Shown in pieces: positions 43,596-51,571 of a stretch of 64,000 nucleotides of DNA. The DNA lies in the NCBI GenBank assembly GCA_035293985.1, contig DATGLS010000032.1, positions 349,159 to 413,158 on the forward strand, written 5' to 3'. The translations under genes and the position numbers were made by a program. Below the pieces are notes generated by a model. It was given only the letters and a program-made list of their open reading frames with translations, was not told where the DNA came from and searched no databases. Origin of the DNA: JAVDCA01 sp035293985. GTDB taxonomy: Bacteria > Pseudomonadota > Alphaproteobacteria > Rhizobiales > Xanthobacteraceae. Position 1 is the stretch's first letter, and every line of letters begins with the position of its first letter.

Positions 43596-43922
43596 ATGCC
43601 GGCTGCAGCCAAGACCCGAGCAAAGCTCGCCGCGAAGAAGCCTGCCGCCAAGGTCGGGGCGCCCAGCCCGGCGGGCAACTTCTATCTCGGCCAGATCGAA
43701 GCCTTCGCGTTCGATTTCGCGCCGAGCGGATGGATGGCGTGCAACGGCCAAACGCTGTCGATCCAGCAGAATCAAGCGCTGTTCTCGCTGCTCGGCACGA
43801 CGTATGGCGGCGACGGCGTGCGCACTTTCGCGCTGCCCAAGCTCGCCCCGATCACCCCGGCCGGACCCAACCTCTACATTGCCGCGGCGCAAAACATGTT
43901 TCCCTATCCGACGCGCACATGA
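43596..43922 (+). CDS. Tail-collar-domain protein with basic N-terminus, copy 1
   Basis: A 108-residue protein: a Lys/Ala/Pro-rich N-terminus (AAKTRAKLAAKKPAAKVG) followed by a phage tail-collar/MdpB-like domain with YLGQIEAFAFDFAPSGWMACNGQTLSIQQNQALFSLLGTTYGGDGVRTFALPKL, the hallmark of microcystin-dependent protein-type collars. No phage genes surround it. GGAGG lies eight bases before the ATG. Its neighbour at 43952 is a paralog, so a two-gene unit is likely. Confidence 0.8.
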   Translation: MPAAAKTRAKLAAKKPAAKVGAPSPAGNFYLGQIEAFAFDFAPSGWMACNGQTLSIQQNQALFSLLGTTYGGDGVRTFALPKLAPITPAGPNLYIAAAQNMFPYPTRT

Positions 43923-43951
43923 TCATGAGGTGACCATCAGGAGGCCCCGCG

Positions 43952-44359
43952 ATGCCACGCACCAGAAGAGCTCCGGCGCACAAAGCAAAGGCGAAAGCGA
44001 AAAAATCGCCGCGCCGGACGAGCGCCGCCAAAACCGCGGCCAAATCGGCAAAAAAGCCCGCGAAAACGGTGGCGAAGGCCGTGGCGCGGACGCGTGCGCG
44101 CCAGCTCGGCTCGGGAGCGACAGTCCCCTATATGGGACAGATCGCATCGTTTCCGTTCAGCTTCGCCCCGTCGGGCTGGGCAGCGTGCTCCGGCCAGCTC
44201 CTCCCGATCAATCGGTACATCACATTGTTCTCGCTCCTCAGCACGACCTACGGCGGCAACGGCACGACCGATTTCAAGCTCCCCAACCTGCCGCCCCGCA
44301 GCCCGAGCGGACCGTGGTATTGCATCGCGATCGACGGCGCCTATCCGCCGCGGGGATGA
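43952..44359 (+). CDS. Tail-collar-domain protein with long Lys/Ala-rich N-terminus, copy 2
   Basis: A 135-residue paralog. Residues 1-55 are histone H1-like (PRTRRAPAHKAKAKAKKSP, KTAAKSAKKPAKTVAKAVA), then the collar domain: YMGQIASFPFSFAPSGWAACSGQLLPINRYITLFSLLSTTYGGNGTTDFKLPNL. The basic tail resembles nucleic-acid-binding or cell-wall-associated tails. The collar domain lacks the long C-terminal part of true tail fibres. Role unknown; lies 29 bases after copy 1. Confidence 0.78.
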   Translation: MPRTRRAPAHKAKAKAKKSPRRTSAAKTAAKSAKKPAKTVAKAVARTRARQLGSGATVPYMGQIASFPFSFAPSGWAACSGQLLPINRYITLFSLLSTTYGGNGTTDFKLPNLPPRSPSGPWYCIAIDGAYPPRG

Positions 44360-44516
44360 TCGGCAACAGGCCCCTCCCGGCTTTTCATCTTTTTCAGGCG
44401 TCGCGCCGGAATCCGATACCGCGCACCCCATCCTCTGCATTGACGACCACAGAATCGCGCGATTCACTCGACCAAGTTGATTCGCGCGTTGATCGTCGCC
44501 GCACCGGATACGTCGC

Positions 44517-44783
44517 ATGCGCCCGTTCATCGCCTTCATCCGCAAGCAGCCGGAAGATGGCTTTCGCGTCTCATTCCCGGATCTCCCCGACTGCCACTCC
44601 AGCGGCCGCACCATCGCGGAGGCGCGCCAGAACGCCGAGAATGCCCTCACGCTGCATTGCCAGCGTCTGGCCCGGATCGGCGCGCCGATCCCGCGCCCAT
44701 CCTACATGCACCAGATCGCCTGGACACAGGAGCGCATCATGGACGGGCTGGTGGCCCTGATCGCACCGCCCGAGTGGACGTGA
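44517..44783 (+). CDS. Orphan HicB-like protein, copy 2
   Basis: An 88-residue paralog of the gene at 41079 with MRPFIAFIRKQPEDGFRVSFPDLPDCHSSGRTIAEARQNAENAL and the same end (DGLVALIAPP). No HicA partner. It lies 158 bases after the collar pair and is convergent with the ThDP enzyme gene. The two copies flank the TctC/cytochrome/collar block, 3.2 kb apart. Confidence 0.75.
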   Translation: MRPFIAFIRKQPEDGFRVSFPDLPDCHSSGRTIAEARQNAENALTLHCQRLARIGAPIPRPSYMHQIAWTQERIMDGLVALIAPPEWT

Positions 44784-44799
44784 GCGGATGTGATTCGCG

Positions 44800-46530
44800 T
44801 CAGCTCCGCCGCTTCTTCTCTGCCTCGTCCCAGGCCGTGAGTGGCTGATAGTCCGGCACGTAGCCGAGGCCCTTGGTGGCGTCGGACGAGACCGCGTGTT
44901 GCGTCGTCACCACGTCGATCACGGCCGGCGCATTGGCGAGCGCACGCTCGAGCGCGCCTTTGAGCGCGTCCGCCTGCTCGACCCGCTCGCCGTGCGCGCC
45001 GAGCGCGCGCGCCATGCCGGCATACTCGGAGTGCCGCAAGGTGGTGCCGACCACGCGGCCGCCGTAGTTCATCTCCTGATCGAGCCGCTCGATGTTCCAG
45101 GCCGCATTGTTGGAGACGATGAACACCGCCTTGGCGCCATGGCGCACCGCGGTGTCGATTTCCATCGCATTGATGCCGAAGGCGCCGTCGCCGTTGACCG
45201 AGATCACCTGGCGGCCCGGAAAGGCGAGCGACGCCGCGATCGCGAACGGCACGCCGACGCCGAGGCAGCCGAACGCGCCCGCATCCATGTAGGTGCGCGC
45301 CGCGAGCCCGACGCGGGCGAAGCTCAGGAGGTCGCCGCCGTCCGCGATCGCGATGTAGTCGGGATCGGCGACCGCCGCGATGGCGTCGAAGATGCGGGCG
45401 GGGTGAACCTTGCCGTCGGTGCCGCTCGCCGGCCCGCCGGCGCGCGATCTGGCGCTGCGCTCGCGCTGTTTCTGGCGCAGGCCGTCGGCCCAGGCGGCAT
45501 CGACATTCGAGCGCCGGTTGCCGGCCGCCGCGACGATCGCGGCGAGCGCGAGCGACGGTGCCGCGAGAATCTCCGGCTGCCCGCGGCGATTGTCGAAAAG
45601 CTCGCCGGCGGTGTCGGCGATGCGCACGAAGCGTGCATGCGGAAAGACGGCGGGCGAGCCGTAGCCGACCTGGTAGTCGAGCCGGCGGCCGATCATCAGC
45701 ACGAGGTCGGCGTCGGTCATCGCGGCGGCGCGCACCGCGCCGACGAAGGAGGGATGCTCGGCCGGCACGAGGCCGCGGCTCTCCTGGGTGTCGAGATAGA
45801 GCGCGCCGCTCGCGTCGAGCAGCCGCACCAGCGCCTCGCCGGCGCCGCGGGCGCCGCGCCCGGTGATGACCAGCGGCCGGCGCGCCGACCACAGCGCGTC
45901 GACGGCGGCCGCGACCGCCGCCGGATCGGGCGGCGCGACGCGCGGCGGCTTCGCGTCCAGCCATTCGTCGAGCACCAGCGATTTCGCCACGCGCTGGCGC
46001 AGCACGTCGGTCGGAATCTCGAGATAGACCGGACCGGGCTCGCCGGCATCGCCCGACGCGCGCGCGACCGCCTCGTCGAGCTCGCGCACGAGCTGGTCGG
46101 CGACGCGCAGCGTGCGCGACGTGCGCGTCACCGGCCGAAGGATGTCGACATGCGCAATGTCCTGCAGCGGCCCCATGTTCACTTGCGGCCGCGGCGGGCA
46201 GCCGCCGATCAGCAAGACCGGGATGCGGGCCAGGTACGCGTTGGCGACCGCCGTCACCGTGTTGGTCACGCCAGGCCCCGCGGTCACCATGGCGACGCCG
46301 AGGGCGCCGGTGAGCTCGGCATGCGCGTGCGCCATGTGCACGGCGGCGCCCTCGTCGCGCACGTCGATGATGCGGATGCCGAGCCGCGCCACGTGGTCCC
46401 AGATCGGCTGGATGTGCCCGCCCTGCAGGCCGAAGATACGGTCGACGCCGCGCCGCTTGAGGAACTGCGCGATCCACGCCGCGCAGCTGTCCGGCGCCGC
46501 GCCGAGGTCGGGGGAGGTGGATGTCGTCAT
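44800..46530 (-). CDS. Thiamine-diphosphate-dependent enzyme (acetolactate synthase/2-hydroxyacyl lyase-like)
   Basis: A 576-residue ThDP enzyme of the three-domain acetolactate synthase/oxalyl-CoA decarboxylase/HACL superfamily. The catalytic Glu lies in IIDVRDEGAAVHMAHAHAE near residue 60; GPGVTNTVTAVANAYLARIPVLLIGG is the alpha domain end; the ThDP/Mg2+ motif is NGDGAFGINAMEIDTAVRHGAKAVFIVSNN. Start at 46530 has GAGAGG seven bases upstream. It follows an acyl-CoA ligase gene, 36 bases apart, which suggests an acyl-CoA or 2-hydroxyacid substrate rather than branched-chain amino acid synthesis. No small regulatory subunit gene. Confidence 0.86.
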   Translation of the reverse strand: MTTSTSPDLGAAPDSCAAWIAQFLKRRGVDRIFGLQGGHIQPIWDHVARLGIRIIDVRDEGAAVHMAHAHAELTGALGVAMVTAGPGVTNTVTAVANAYLARIPVLLIGGCPPRPQVNMGPLQDIAHVDILRPVTRTSRTLRVADQLVRELDEAVARASGDAGEPGPVYLEIPTDVLRQRVAKSLVLDEWLDAKPPRVAPPDPAAVAAAVDALWSARRPLVITGRGARGAGEALVRLLDASGALYLDTQESRGLVPAEHPSFVGAVRAAAMTDADLVLMIGRRLDYQVGYGSPAVFPHARFVRIADTAGELFDNRRGQPEILAAPSLALAAIVAAAGNRRSNVDAAWADGLRQKQRERSARSRAGGPASGTDGKVHPARIFDAIAAVADPDYIAIADGGDLLSFARVGLAARTYMDAGAFGCLGVGVPFAIAASLAFPGRQVISVNGDGAFGINAMEIDTAVRHGAKAVFIVSNNAAWNIERLDQEMNYGGRVVGTTLRHSEYAGMARALGAHGERVEQADALKGALERALANAPAVIDVVTTQHAVSSDATKGLGYVPDYQPLTAWDEAEKKRRS

Positions 46531-46566
46531 GCTCAGCCTCTCTTTTTCTTTCGGCACCGTGTCCGC

Positions 46567-48135
46567 CTAACATTTCTGATCGGTCAGCTTCTTTCGCAGC
46601 GAACGATGCAAAATCTTTCCCGTCGCGGTGCGCGGCATCTCGTCGTCGGCGATGAACGACACCGAGCGCGGGCGCTTGTAGCCGGCGATGCGGTCGCGGC
46701 ACCATTCGATGATCTCGGACTCGCTCGCGCCACCGGCGCCGTGCAGCACGATCACGGCGTGGACGCGCTCGCCCCACTTGGCGTCCGGCAGGCCGATCAC
46801 GGCGACCTCCTTCACCTTCGGGTGTGCGCCGAGCATGTTCTCGACCTCGGACGGATAGATATTCTCGCCGCCCGAGATGATCATGTTGCTCTTGCGGTCG
46901 ACCAGGTAGTAGAAGCCGTCGGCGTCGCGCCGCGCCATGTCGCCGACCGTGCAGTAGGCGCCGCGAAAGGCCTCCGCGGTCTTCTCCGGGTTCTTCCAAT
47001 AGCCGTCGAACGTGTAGGGCGTCGCCGAGTAGAGCTCGCCTACCTCGCCGTCGCGCACATCATTGCCGTCGATGTCGAGAATGCGGATCGGCGCCGAGCC
47101 GGCGCATTCGCGCCCCACCGAGCCGAGCTTCGTCATCTGCTCGTCGGGATGCAGCATCGTCACCCAGCCGGCTTCGGTCGAGCCATAGAGCTCGTAGAGG
47201 CCGGAGTTGCGGAAGTGCTCCAGAATGGCAAGCTTGGTGTCGCGCCGCGCCGGCGCCGAGGAGACGAGCAGCTTGCGCATGCGCTCCCCGCTGTGACGGG
47301 CGCGCAGCTCGGCCGGCAGGCCGAGCATCATGATGTAGTGCGTCGGCACGAGCGACGTGAAGGTCGCGCCGGCGTCGGTGAGCGTGCGCAGCAAGTGCTC
47401 GGGATCGAAGCTCTTGCGATCGTAGACCACGCAGGCGGCACCGCAATACGTGAATGCATTGAAGAAATAGAGCGAATTGGCGTGGCACATCGGCATCACC
47501 AGCAGCGCCGTGTCGTCGCGGCCGAACCCCATCTCGACATCGGTCGAGAGCGAGAGCTGCGCGCTCGCGCGGTGGCTGCGGATGGCGCCCTTCGGCTGAC
47601 CGGTCGTCCCCGAGGTGTACATCAGCGCCCAGGTGTCGCCGGCGCTGACCGCGACGCCCGGCTCGCTGTCGCGCGCCGCGCCGAGCAGGTCCTCGTAGGC
47701 GCGGTAGCCGGCGACACGCGGGCCGTCGCCGAACACAATGTACCCGTCCGGCAGGATGGCGAGATCGCCGCGCACCTCCTCGGTGCGCGCGACGAGCTCG
47801 TCCTGCACGATGAAGGCGCGCGCGCCGCAATTCTCGGCGATGTAGCGAATCTCCGGGCCGACCAGGCGGAAGTTCACCGGTACGGCGACGAGCCCGGCCT
47901 TGCCGACCGCGGCATAGATCTCCAGCCACTCGAGCGCGTTGTAGGCGAGCACCGCGACCCGGTCGCCCTTGGCGAGGCCCAAGCCCAAAAGCGCATTGGC
48001 GAGGCGGCAGGCGCGCGCGTTCCACTGGCGGAAGGTGAGCGTGCGCGCGAGGTCGCGCGCGCCGATCTTGTCGGGAAACGCGTGCGCGTTGAGGCGCAGC
48101 ACCTGCCCGATATGCGGCAGCTCGTTGGCTGGCAT
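46567..48135 (-). CDS. AMP-forming acyl-CoA synthetase
   Basis: A 522-residue ANL-superfamily ligase, which activates a carboxylic acid as adenylate and transfers it to CoA. The P-loop is YTSGTTGQPKG (173-183); later marks are YELYGSTEAGW, YWKNPEKTAEAFRGAYCTVGDMARRDADGFYYLVDRKSNMIISGGENIYPSEVE, and PRTATGKILHRSLR with the catalytic Lys. ATG at 48135 has GGGAAG six bases away; an ATG at 48141 is possible. First gene of a minus-strand pair with the ThDP enzyme; a perfect palindrome lies 55 bases upstream. Confidence 0.92.
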   Translation of the reverse strand: MPANELPHIGQVLRLNAHAFPDKIGARDLARTLTFRQWNARACRLANALLGLGLAKGDRVAVLAYNALEWLEIYAAVGKAGLVAVPVNFRLVGPEIRYIAENCGARAFIVQDELVARTEEVRGDLAILPDGYIVFGDGPRVAGYRAYEDLLGAARDSEPGVAVSAGDTWALMYTSGTTGQPKGAIRSHRASAQLSLSTDVEMGFGRDDTALLVMPMCHANSLYFFNAFTYCGAACVVYDRKSFDPEHLLRTLTDAGATFTSLVPTHYIMMLGLPAELRARHSGERMRKLLVSSAPARRDTKLAILEHFRNSGLYELYGSTEAGWVTMLHPDEQMTKLGSVGRECAGSAPIRILDIDGNDVRDGEVGELYSATPYTFDGYWKNPEKTAEAFRGAYCTVGDMARRDADGFYYLVDRKSNMIISGGENIYPSEVENMLGAHPKVKEVAVIGLPDAKWGERVHAVIVLHGAGGASESEIIEWCRDRIAGYKRPRSVSFIADDEMPRTATGKILHRSLRKKLTDQKC

Positions 48136-48189
48136 GAGCATCTTCCCGCGCGACCCGCGTTGAGCTTGCACTGAATGTCGACTTGTTGC

Positions 48190-48205
48190 ATACGGTATAC
48201 CGTAT
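48190..48205. promoter_or_regulatory. Perfect 16-base palindrome, probable GntR operator
   Basis: ATACGGTATACCGTAT equals its own reverse complement. Its core GGTATACC is of the type bound by FCD-class GntR regulators. It lies in the intergenic region of the divergent ligase gene (start 48135) and the GntR gene (start 48257), where it could control both. No other palindrome of this quality is in the interval. Binding itself is inferred. Confidence 0.75.
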
Positions 48206-48256
48206 TCAGAAAGACGGGACAACCAGCACCGGGATCGCCCGCACAAGGATTGCCGC

Positions 48257-48940
48257 ATGGAGCAGCTCGCGACCCCGAAAACCCTGGTCCAGCAGGCCTA
48301 TGACGTGATCCTCGATGCGATCTGCGCCGGCACGCTCAAGCCGGGCGAGCGGCTGACCCAGGACAGCGTGGCGCGGCGGCTCAATGTCTCGCGCCAGCCG
48401 GTCAACAACGCGCTGCTCATGCTCAAGCAGCAGGGCTTCGTGCGCGACGCCGGCCGGCGCGGCCTCGCGGTCGCGCCGCTCGATCCCAAGCTGTTCGAGG
48501 CTATCTACCAGTTCCGCTCCGCGATCGAGCCGCTCGCGGTGCGGCTCGCGACCGCGCACATGAACGCCGAGGCGACACGGCGCGGCCGCGCGCTGATCGC
48601 GCAGGGGCGCGCCGCCCTGCAGGTCCAGGACGACAAGCTGCTGGTGCAAGCCGACATGGACTTCCACTCCTTCATCTACGAGCTGTCGGACAATTCGCTG
48701 GTGCTCGAGACGATGCGCCTCAACTGGCAGCATCTGCGCCGCGCCATGGGCGAGGTGCTGCGCGTCACGGTGCTGGCGCGGCGGGTCTGGCGCGAGCACG
48801 AGGCGATCCTCTCCGCCATGGCGCGCGGCGATGCCGAGGGCGCCGGCCGCCTCATTCACGACCACGTGGTGCTCGCCTATCAGAACGTCAGCACGGCCCT
48901 GCCCCGCTCCGTGGCGCCGCCGGTGGCGTGGGCGGAGTGA
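48257..48940 (+). CDS. GntR-family transcriptional regulator with FCD domain
   Basis: A 227-residue regulator. Residues 8-75 hold the winged helix (QQAYDVILDAICAGTLKPGERLTQDSVARRLNVSRQPVNNALLMLKQQGFV); residues 88-215 form the all-helical FCD effector domain with IYQFRSAIEPLAVRLA, DMDFHSFIYELSDNSLV (Asp/His metal position) and REHEAILSAMARGDAEGAGRLIHDHV (His ligands). It likely senses a carboxylic acid and represses the divergent ligase/ThDP genes. ATG at 48257 follows AAGGA. Confidence 0.9.
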   Translation: MEQLATPKTLVQQAYDVILDAICAGTLKPGERLTQDSVARRLNVSRQPVNNALLMLKQQGFVRDAGRRGLAVAPLDPKLFEAIYQFRSAIEPLAVRLATAHMNAEATRRGRALIAQGRAALQVQDDKLLVQADMDFHSFIYELSDNSLVLETMRLNWQHLRRAMGEVLRVTVLARRVWREHEAILSAMARGDAEGAGRLIHDHVVLAYQNVSTALPRSVAPPVAWAE

Positions 48941-48949
48941 TCGAGGGAA

Positions 48950-49041
48950 TGGCGAATGGCGAGTAGCGAGTAGCGAATGGCGAATAGAATAGGCCTACTC
49001 TCGCTAGTCGCTACTCGCTACTCGCCATTCGCTACTCGCAC
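48950..49041. repeat. Inverted tandem repeat (GCGAATGGCGAGTAGCGAG)
   Basis: GCGAATGGCGAGTAGCGAGTAGCG-type motifs on the left are mirrored by CGCTACTCGCTACTCGCCATTCGC on the right about 15 bases later, made of 10-base subrepeats (GAGTAGC, GAATGGC). The unit could form a long hairpin between the convergent GntR and carbonic-anhydrase-like genes and might end transcription in both directions. Confidence 0.75.
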
Positions 49042-49051
49042 CTAAAGCTCC

Positions 49052-49582
<531 letters not shown>

Positions 49583-49645
49583 GCGCGCGCTCCTGTCAGG
49601 CGCGACCATGCCACCGCGATGCAAGGTGAGGCAAGGCGCCTACCC

Positions 49646-49741
49646 GGTCATTGCGAGGGCGCGAAGCGCCCGAATCTCGACCGCACATGCCACGCGGCGC
49701 GAGATTGCGTCGGCGTGCTGCGCACGCCTCGCAACGACGAT
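49646..49741. repeat. Dispersed REP-like intergenic repeat (GTCATTGCGAG family)
   Basis: GGTCATTGCGAGGGCGCGAAGCG at the left and GGCGTGCTGCGCACGCCTCGCAACGACGATG at the right; the right 35 bases almost equal the end of the repeat at 4971-5071. It lies between the carbonic-anhydrase-like gene and the membrane protein gene on the same strand. Confidence 0.7.
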
Positions 49742-49749
49742 GCTTGCTG

Positions 49750-50169
49750 TTACGCCACGAACTGCCGCACCGCGTCGACCATCATCTCGACCACGGTGCC
49801 GGACATCAGGCTCCACAGGGCCGCCACCACGGTCGCGATCATCACGAACTCGAAGCGGCGGCGCTCGATGCGGCGGCCGCGCACGGTGTTGCGCATGATG
49901 ATGAAGGGCGCCGCGAAGACGAGAAACGGGATCGCCGCGAAGGTGGCCGGGTTCGGCCCCTGCTCGAGCAGGCGAAAGCTCGCCGGCCGGGCGGTGACGA
50001 GCTGATAGCCGGACGAGATCAGCCCCGCGACCGCAAAGCCGATCAGCAGGGCCAGAAAGCTCGCCGCCGATTCCGGCGAAATGGACAATGACGCCAACAC
50101 GGGTGGGTAACTCCCGACACGCACGCTCGCCGCCGGAGTCTTCTGCCGAATCGGCGCGCCGAGCGCCAC
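49750..50169 (-). CDS. Small inner-membrane protein of unknown function
   Basis: Up to 139 residues with three hydrophobic segments (FLALLIGFAVAGLISSGYQL; AAIPFLVFAAPFIIM; FVMIATVVAALWSLMSGTVV) and a conserved-looking loop RNTVRGRRIERRRFEF between the second and third. No named family that I am sure of. Start is uncertain: GTG at 50169 has AAGGA four bases away; a GTG around residue 24 (VLASLSISPESAASF) would begin immediately before the first helix. Confidence 0.65.
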   Translation of the reverse strand: MALGAPIRQKTPAASVRVGSYPPVLASLSISPESAASFLALLIGFAVAGLISSGYQLVTARPASFRLLEQGPNPATFAAIPFLVFAAPFIIMRNTVRGRRIERRRFEFVMIATVVAALWSLMSGTVVEMMVDAVRQFVA

Positions 50170-50301
50170 GACATCCTTAAGAAAGGGTTAACGTGCCGGG
50201 GAAGATTGTTTGCAACAATGTCTCCTCGCGTCGCCGGCGCGCGAATCCGCCGTGCCATACTCCGCACCCGATTCGAGCCATCCGGGAGCGCGCGCACACC
50301 C

Positions 50302-51078
50302 ATGTCGACACCCATGTCGACACCCATGTCGGCCACGGCGGGAATCCGCCTTGCGAGACGTCGCCAGCTGCGTCGCGAGGCACCTCGCCAAATACCTCGT
50401 GATGTGCGTCGCCGCGCGGCCGGCCATCGCCTCGGATCGACCGTGCTGGTCGTCGCGCTCCTCGGCGCGGCGGTGCTCGCCTTCGCGGTCTGCGCGCTGT
50501 GGCCGCGATGGCCCGACCAGCCTGCCCCGGCCGATGCGCCGGCGCTGCCGATCACGATCAGGGGCGTGCTCTTCAACGTGCCGCCGCGGGCGATGCGCGT
50601 CGCCGTGCAGCGCCGCGCCGGCGCGCAGGAGCGCATCGATCTCGTCTTCGCCTGGCCCTCGCTCGCGCCGCCCGATCCGGCCGAGCCGGCGCAGCTCGGC
50701 GACGGCGACCGCGTCTTCGTCACCATCGCGGCCGCGACCGCGCTCGCGCCGCTCGAGCGGCTGAAAACCATCTATCCGCGCTACGTCACAAGCGAAGCCG
50801 CGCCCGGCCCGCCCGGCCTTTCGCTGCTCGCCTTCCGTGACGGCACGCCCTACCAGGGCGAGGATCTCGCCTTCGATCCCGCAGCGCCGGAAAAATTCCT
50901 CGCCCGCTGCTCGCGCAGCGCCAACCCGCTCACGCCCGCAACCTGCCTCGCCGAGCGGCGCGTCGGCGATGCCGACATCACGGTGCGCTTCCCGCGCGAC
51001 TGGCTGAAGGACTGGCGCGGGGTCGAGGACGGCATCGAAAAGCTGATCGCCGGCCTGCAGCCGGCGGGCGGATCGTAG
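50302..51078 (+). CDS. Membrane-anchored hypothetical protein
   Basis: A single-pass protein: a basic N-terminus, one transmembrane helix STVLVVALLGAAVLAFAVCALW, then a roughly 180-residue periplasmic domain (PITIRGVLFNVPPRAMRVAVQRRAG; ERLKTIYPRYV; CSRSANPLTPATCLAERRVGDADITVRFPRDWLKDW) with two Cys likely paired. No named family. Start codons are ambiguous because a 12-base repeat encodes MSTP three times (ATGs at 50302, 50314, 50326); the frame is also open back to 50206. Confidence 0.62.
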   Translation: MSTPMSTPMSATAGIRLARRRQLRREAPRQIPRDVRRRAAGHRLGSTVLVVALLGAAVLAFAVCALWPRWPDQPAPADAPALPITIRGVLFNVPPRAMRVAVQRRAGAQERIDLVFAWPSLAPPDPAEPAQLGDGDRVFVTIAAATALAPLERLKTIYPRYVTSEAAPGPPGLSLLAFRDGTPYQGEDLAFDPAAPEKFLARCSRSANPLTPATCLAERRVGDADITVRFPRDWLKDWRGVEDGIEKLIAGLQPAGGS

Positions 51079-51102
51079 TCCCTTTCAGCTTCCCCACGGC
51101 AA

Positions 51103-51166
51103 CCTCGTGGTGAGGAGCGCGGGCGCCCTCGCGGCCCGACGACAAGCTCCACAGGATGAGGAGTCA
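51103..51166. repeat. Dispersed intergenic repeat (CCTCATCC-GAGGAG family), short copy
   Basis: CCTCGTGGTGAGGAGCGCGGG at the left, CACAGGATGAGGAGTC at the right. It separates two convergent genes. Confidence 0.55.
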
Positions 51167-51230
51167 TTTTTTGCAATCGGCCGAAAATCTTCTCCACCTC
51201 TCGGGGTGAGGCGGGTCTGGCAGTGTGCTC

Positions 51231-51431
51231 CTACAAATCCACGCCGAGGATCGACATGTTGAAATTGTAGTCCCCCTCGTCCTCGTCGGCCGAGATCACG
51301 GCGATGAACTCGTCGTCGATATAGACCTCGACCGAGTCGTCCTTCTTCGGACGCGGCACCAGACGGATCTTCGGGTTGCCGAACAGCCGCCGCAGATAGG
51401 CTTCGATTTTGCGGATATCCTGGACGTCCAC
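51231..51431 (-). CDS. DUF3126-family small protein
   Basis: A 66-residue acidic protein: VQDIRKIEAYLRRLFGNPKIRLVPRPKKDDSVEVYIDDEFIAVISADEDEGDYNFNMSILGVDL is the DUF3126 pattern of alphaproteobacteria (helix then a four-strand sheet). Start is GTG at 51431 with GGGGAG six bases upstream. Commonly found beside cysE, as here (the cysE gene begins at 52396, same strand). Function unknown. Confidence 0.85.
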   Translation of the reverse strand: MDVQDIRKIEAYLRRLFGNPKIRLVPRPKKDDSVEVYIDDEFIAVISADEDEGDYNFNMSILGVDL

Positions 51432-51465
51432 TGGCTGCTCCCCCTTCCTGGCCTGGCGAGAACCC

Positions 51466-51566
51466 GTAGGGTGGGCAAAATCGCCTGCGTTGTCTATCCG
51501 CGTGGGCATGGCGCTTCAGCGATTTTGCCCACGCGAATGGCTCACGGGCGCGCCGTGCCCACCCTA
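51466..51566. repeat. Dispersed intergenic repeat (GTAGGGTGGGCAAA family)
   Basis: GTAGGGTGGGCAAAATCGC at the left, GCGATTTTGCCCACGCG in the middle and CGTGCCCACCCTAG at the right, forming nested inverted repeats. It lies between cysE and the DUF3126 gene, so it is likely transcribed. Confidence 0.7.
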
Positions 51567-51571
51567 GCGAA

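Noticed and set aside
43594..44359. A prophage or R-type tail locus, suggested by two collar domains
   Set aside because: No other tail, capsid, lysis or integrase gene within 20 kb on either side.
44896..48174. A 1092-codon open frame on the plus strand across the ThDP enzyme and CoA ligase genes
   Set aside because: It is antisense to two well-supported enzymes and has Arg/Ala/Gly/Asp-rich composition typical of shadow frames in GC-rich DNA. No recognisable domain.
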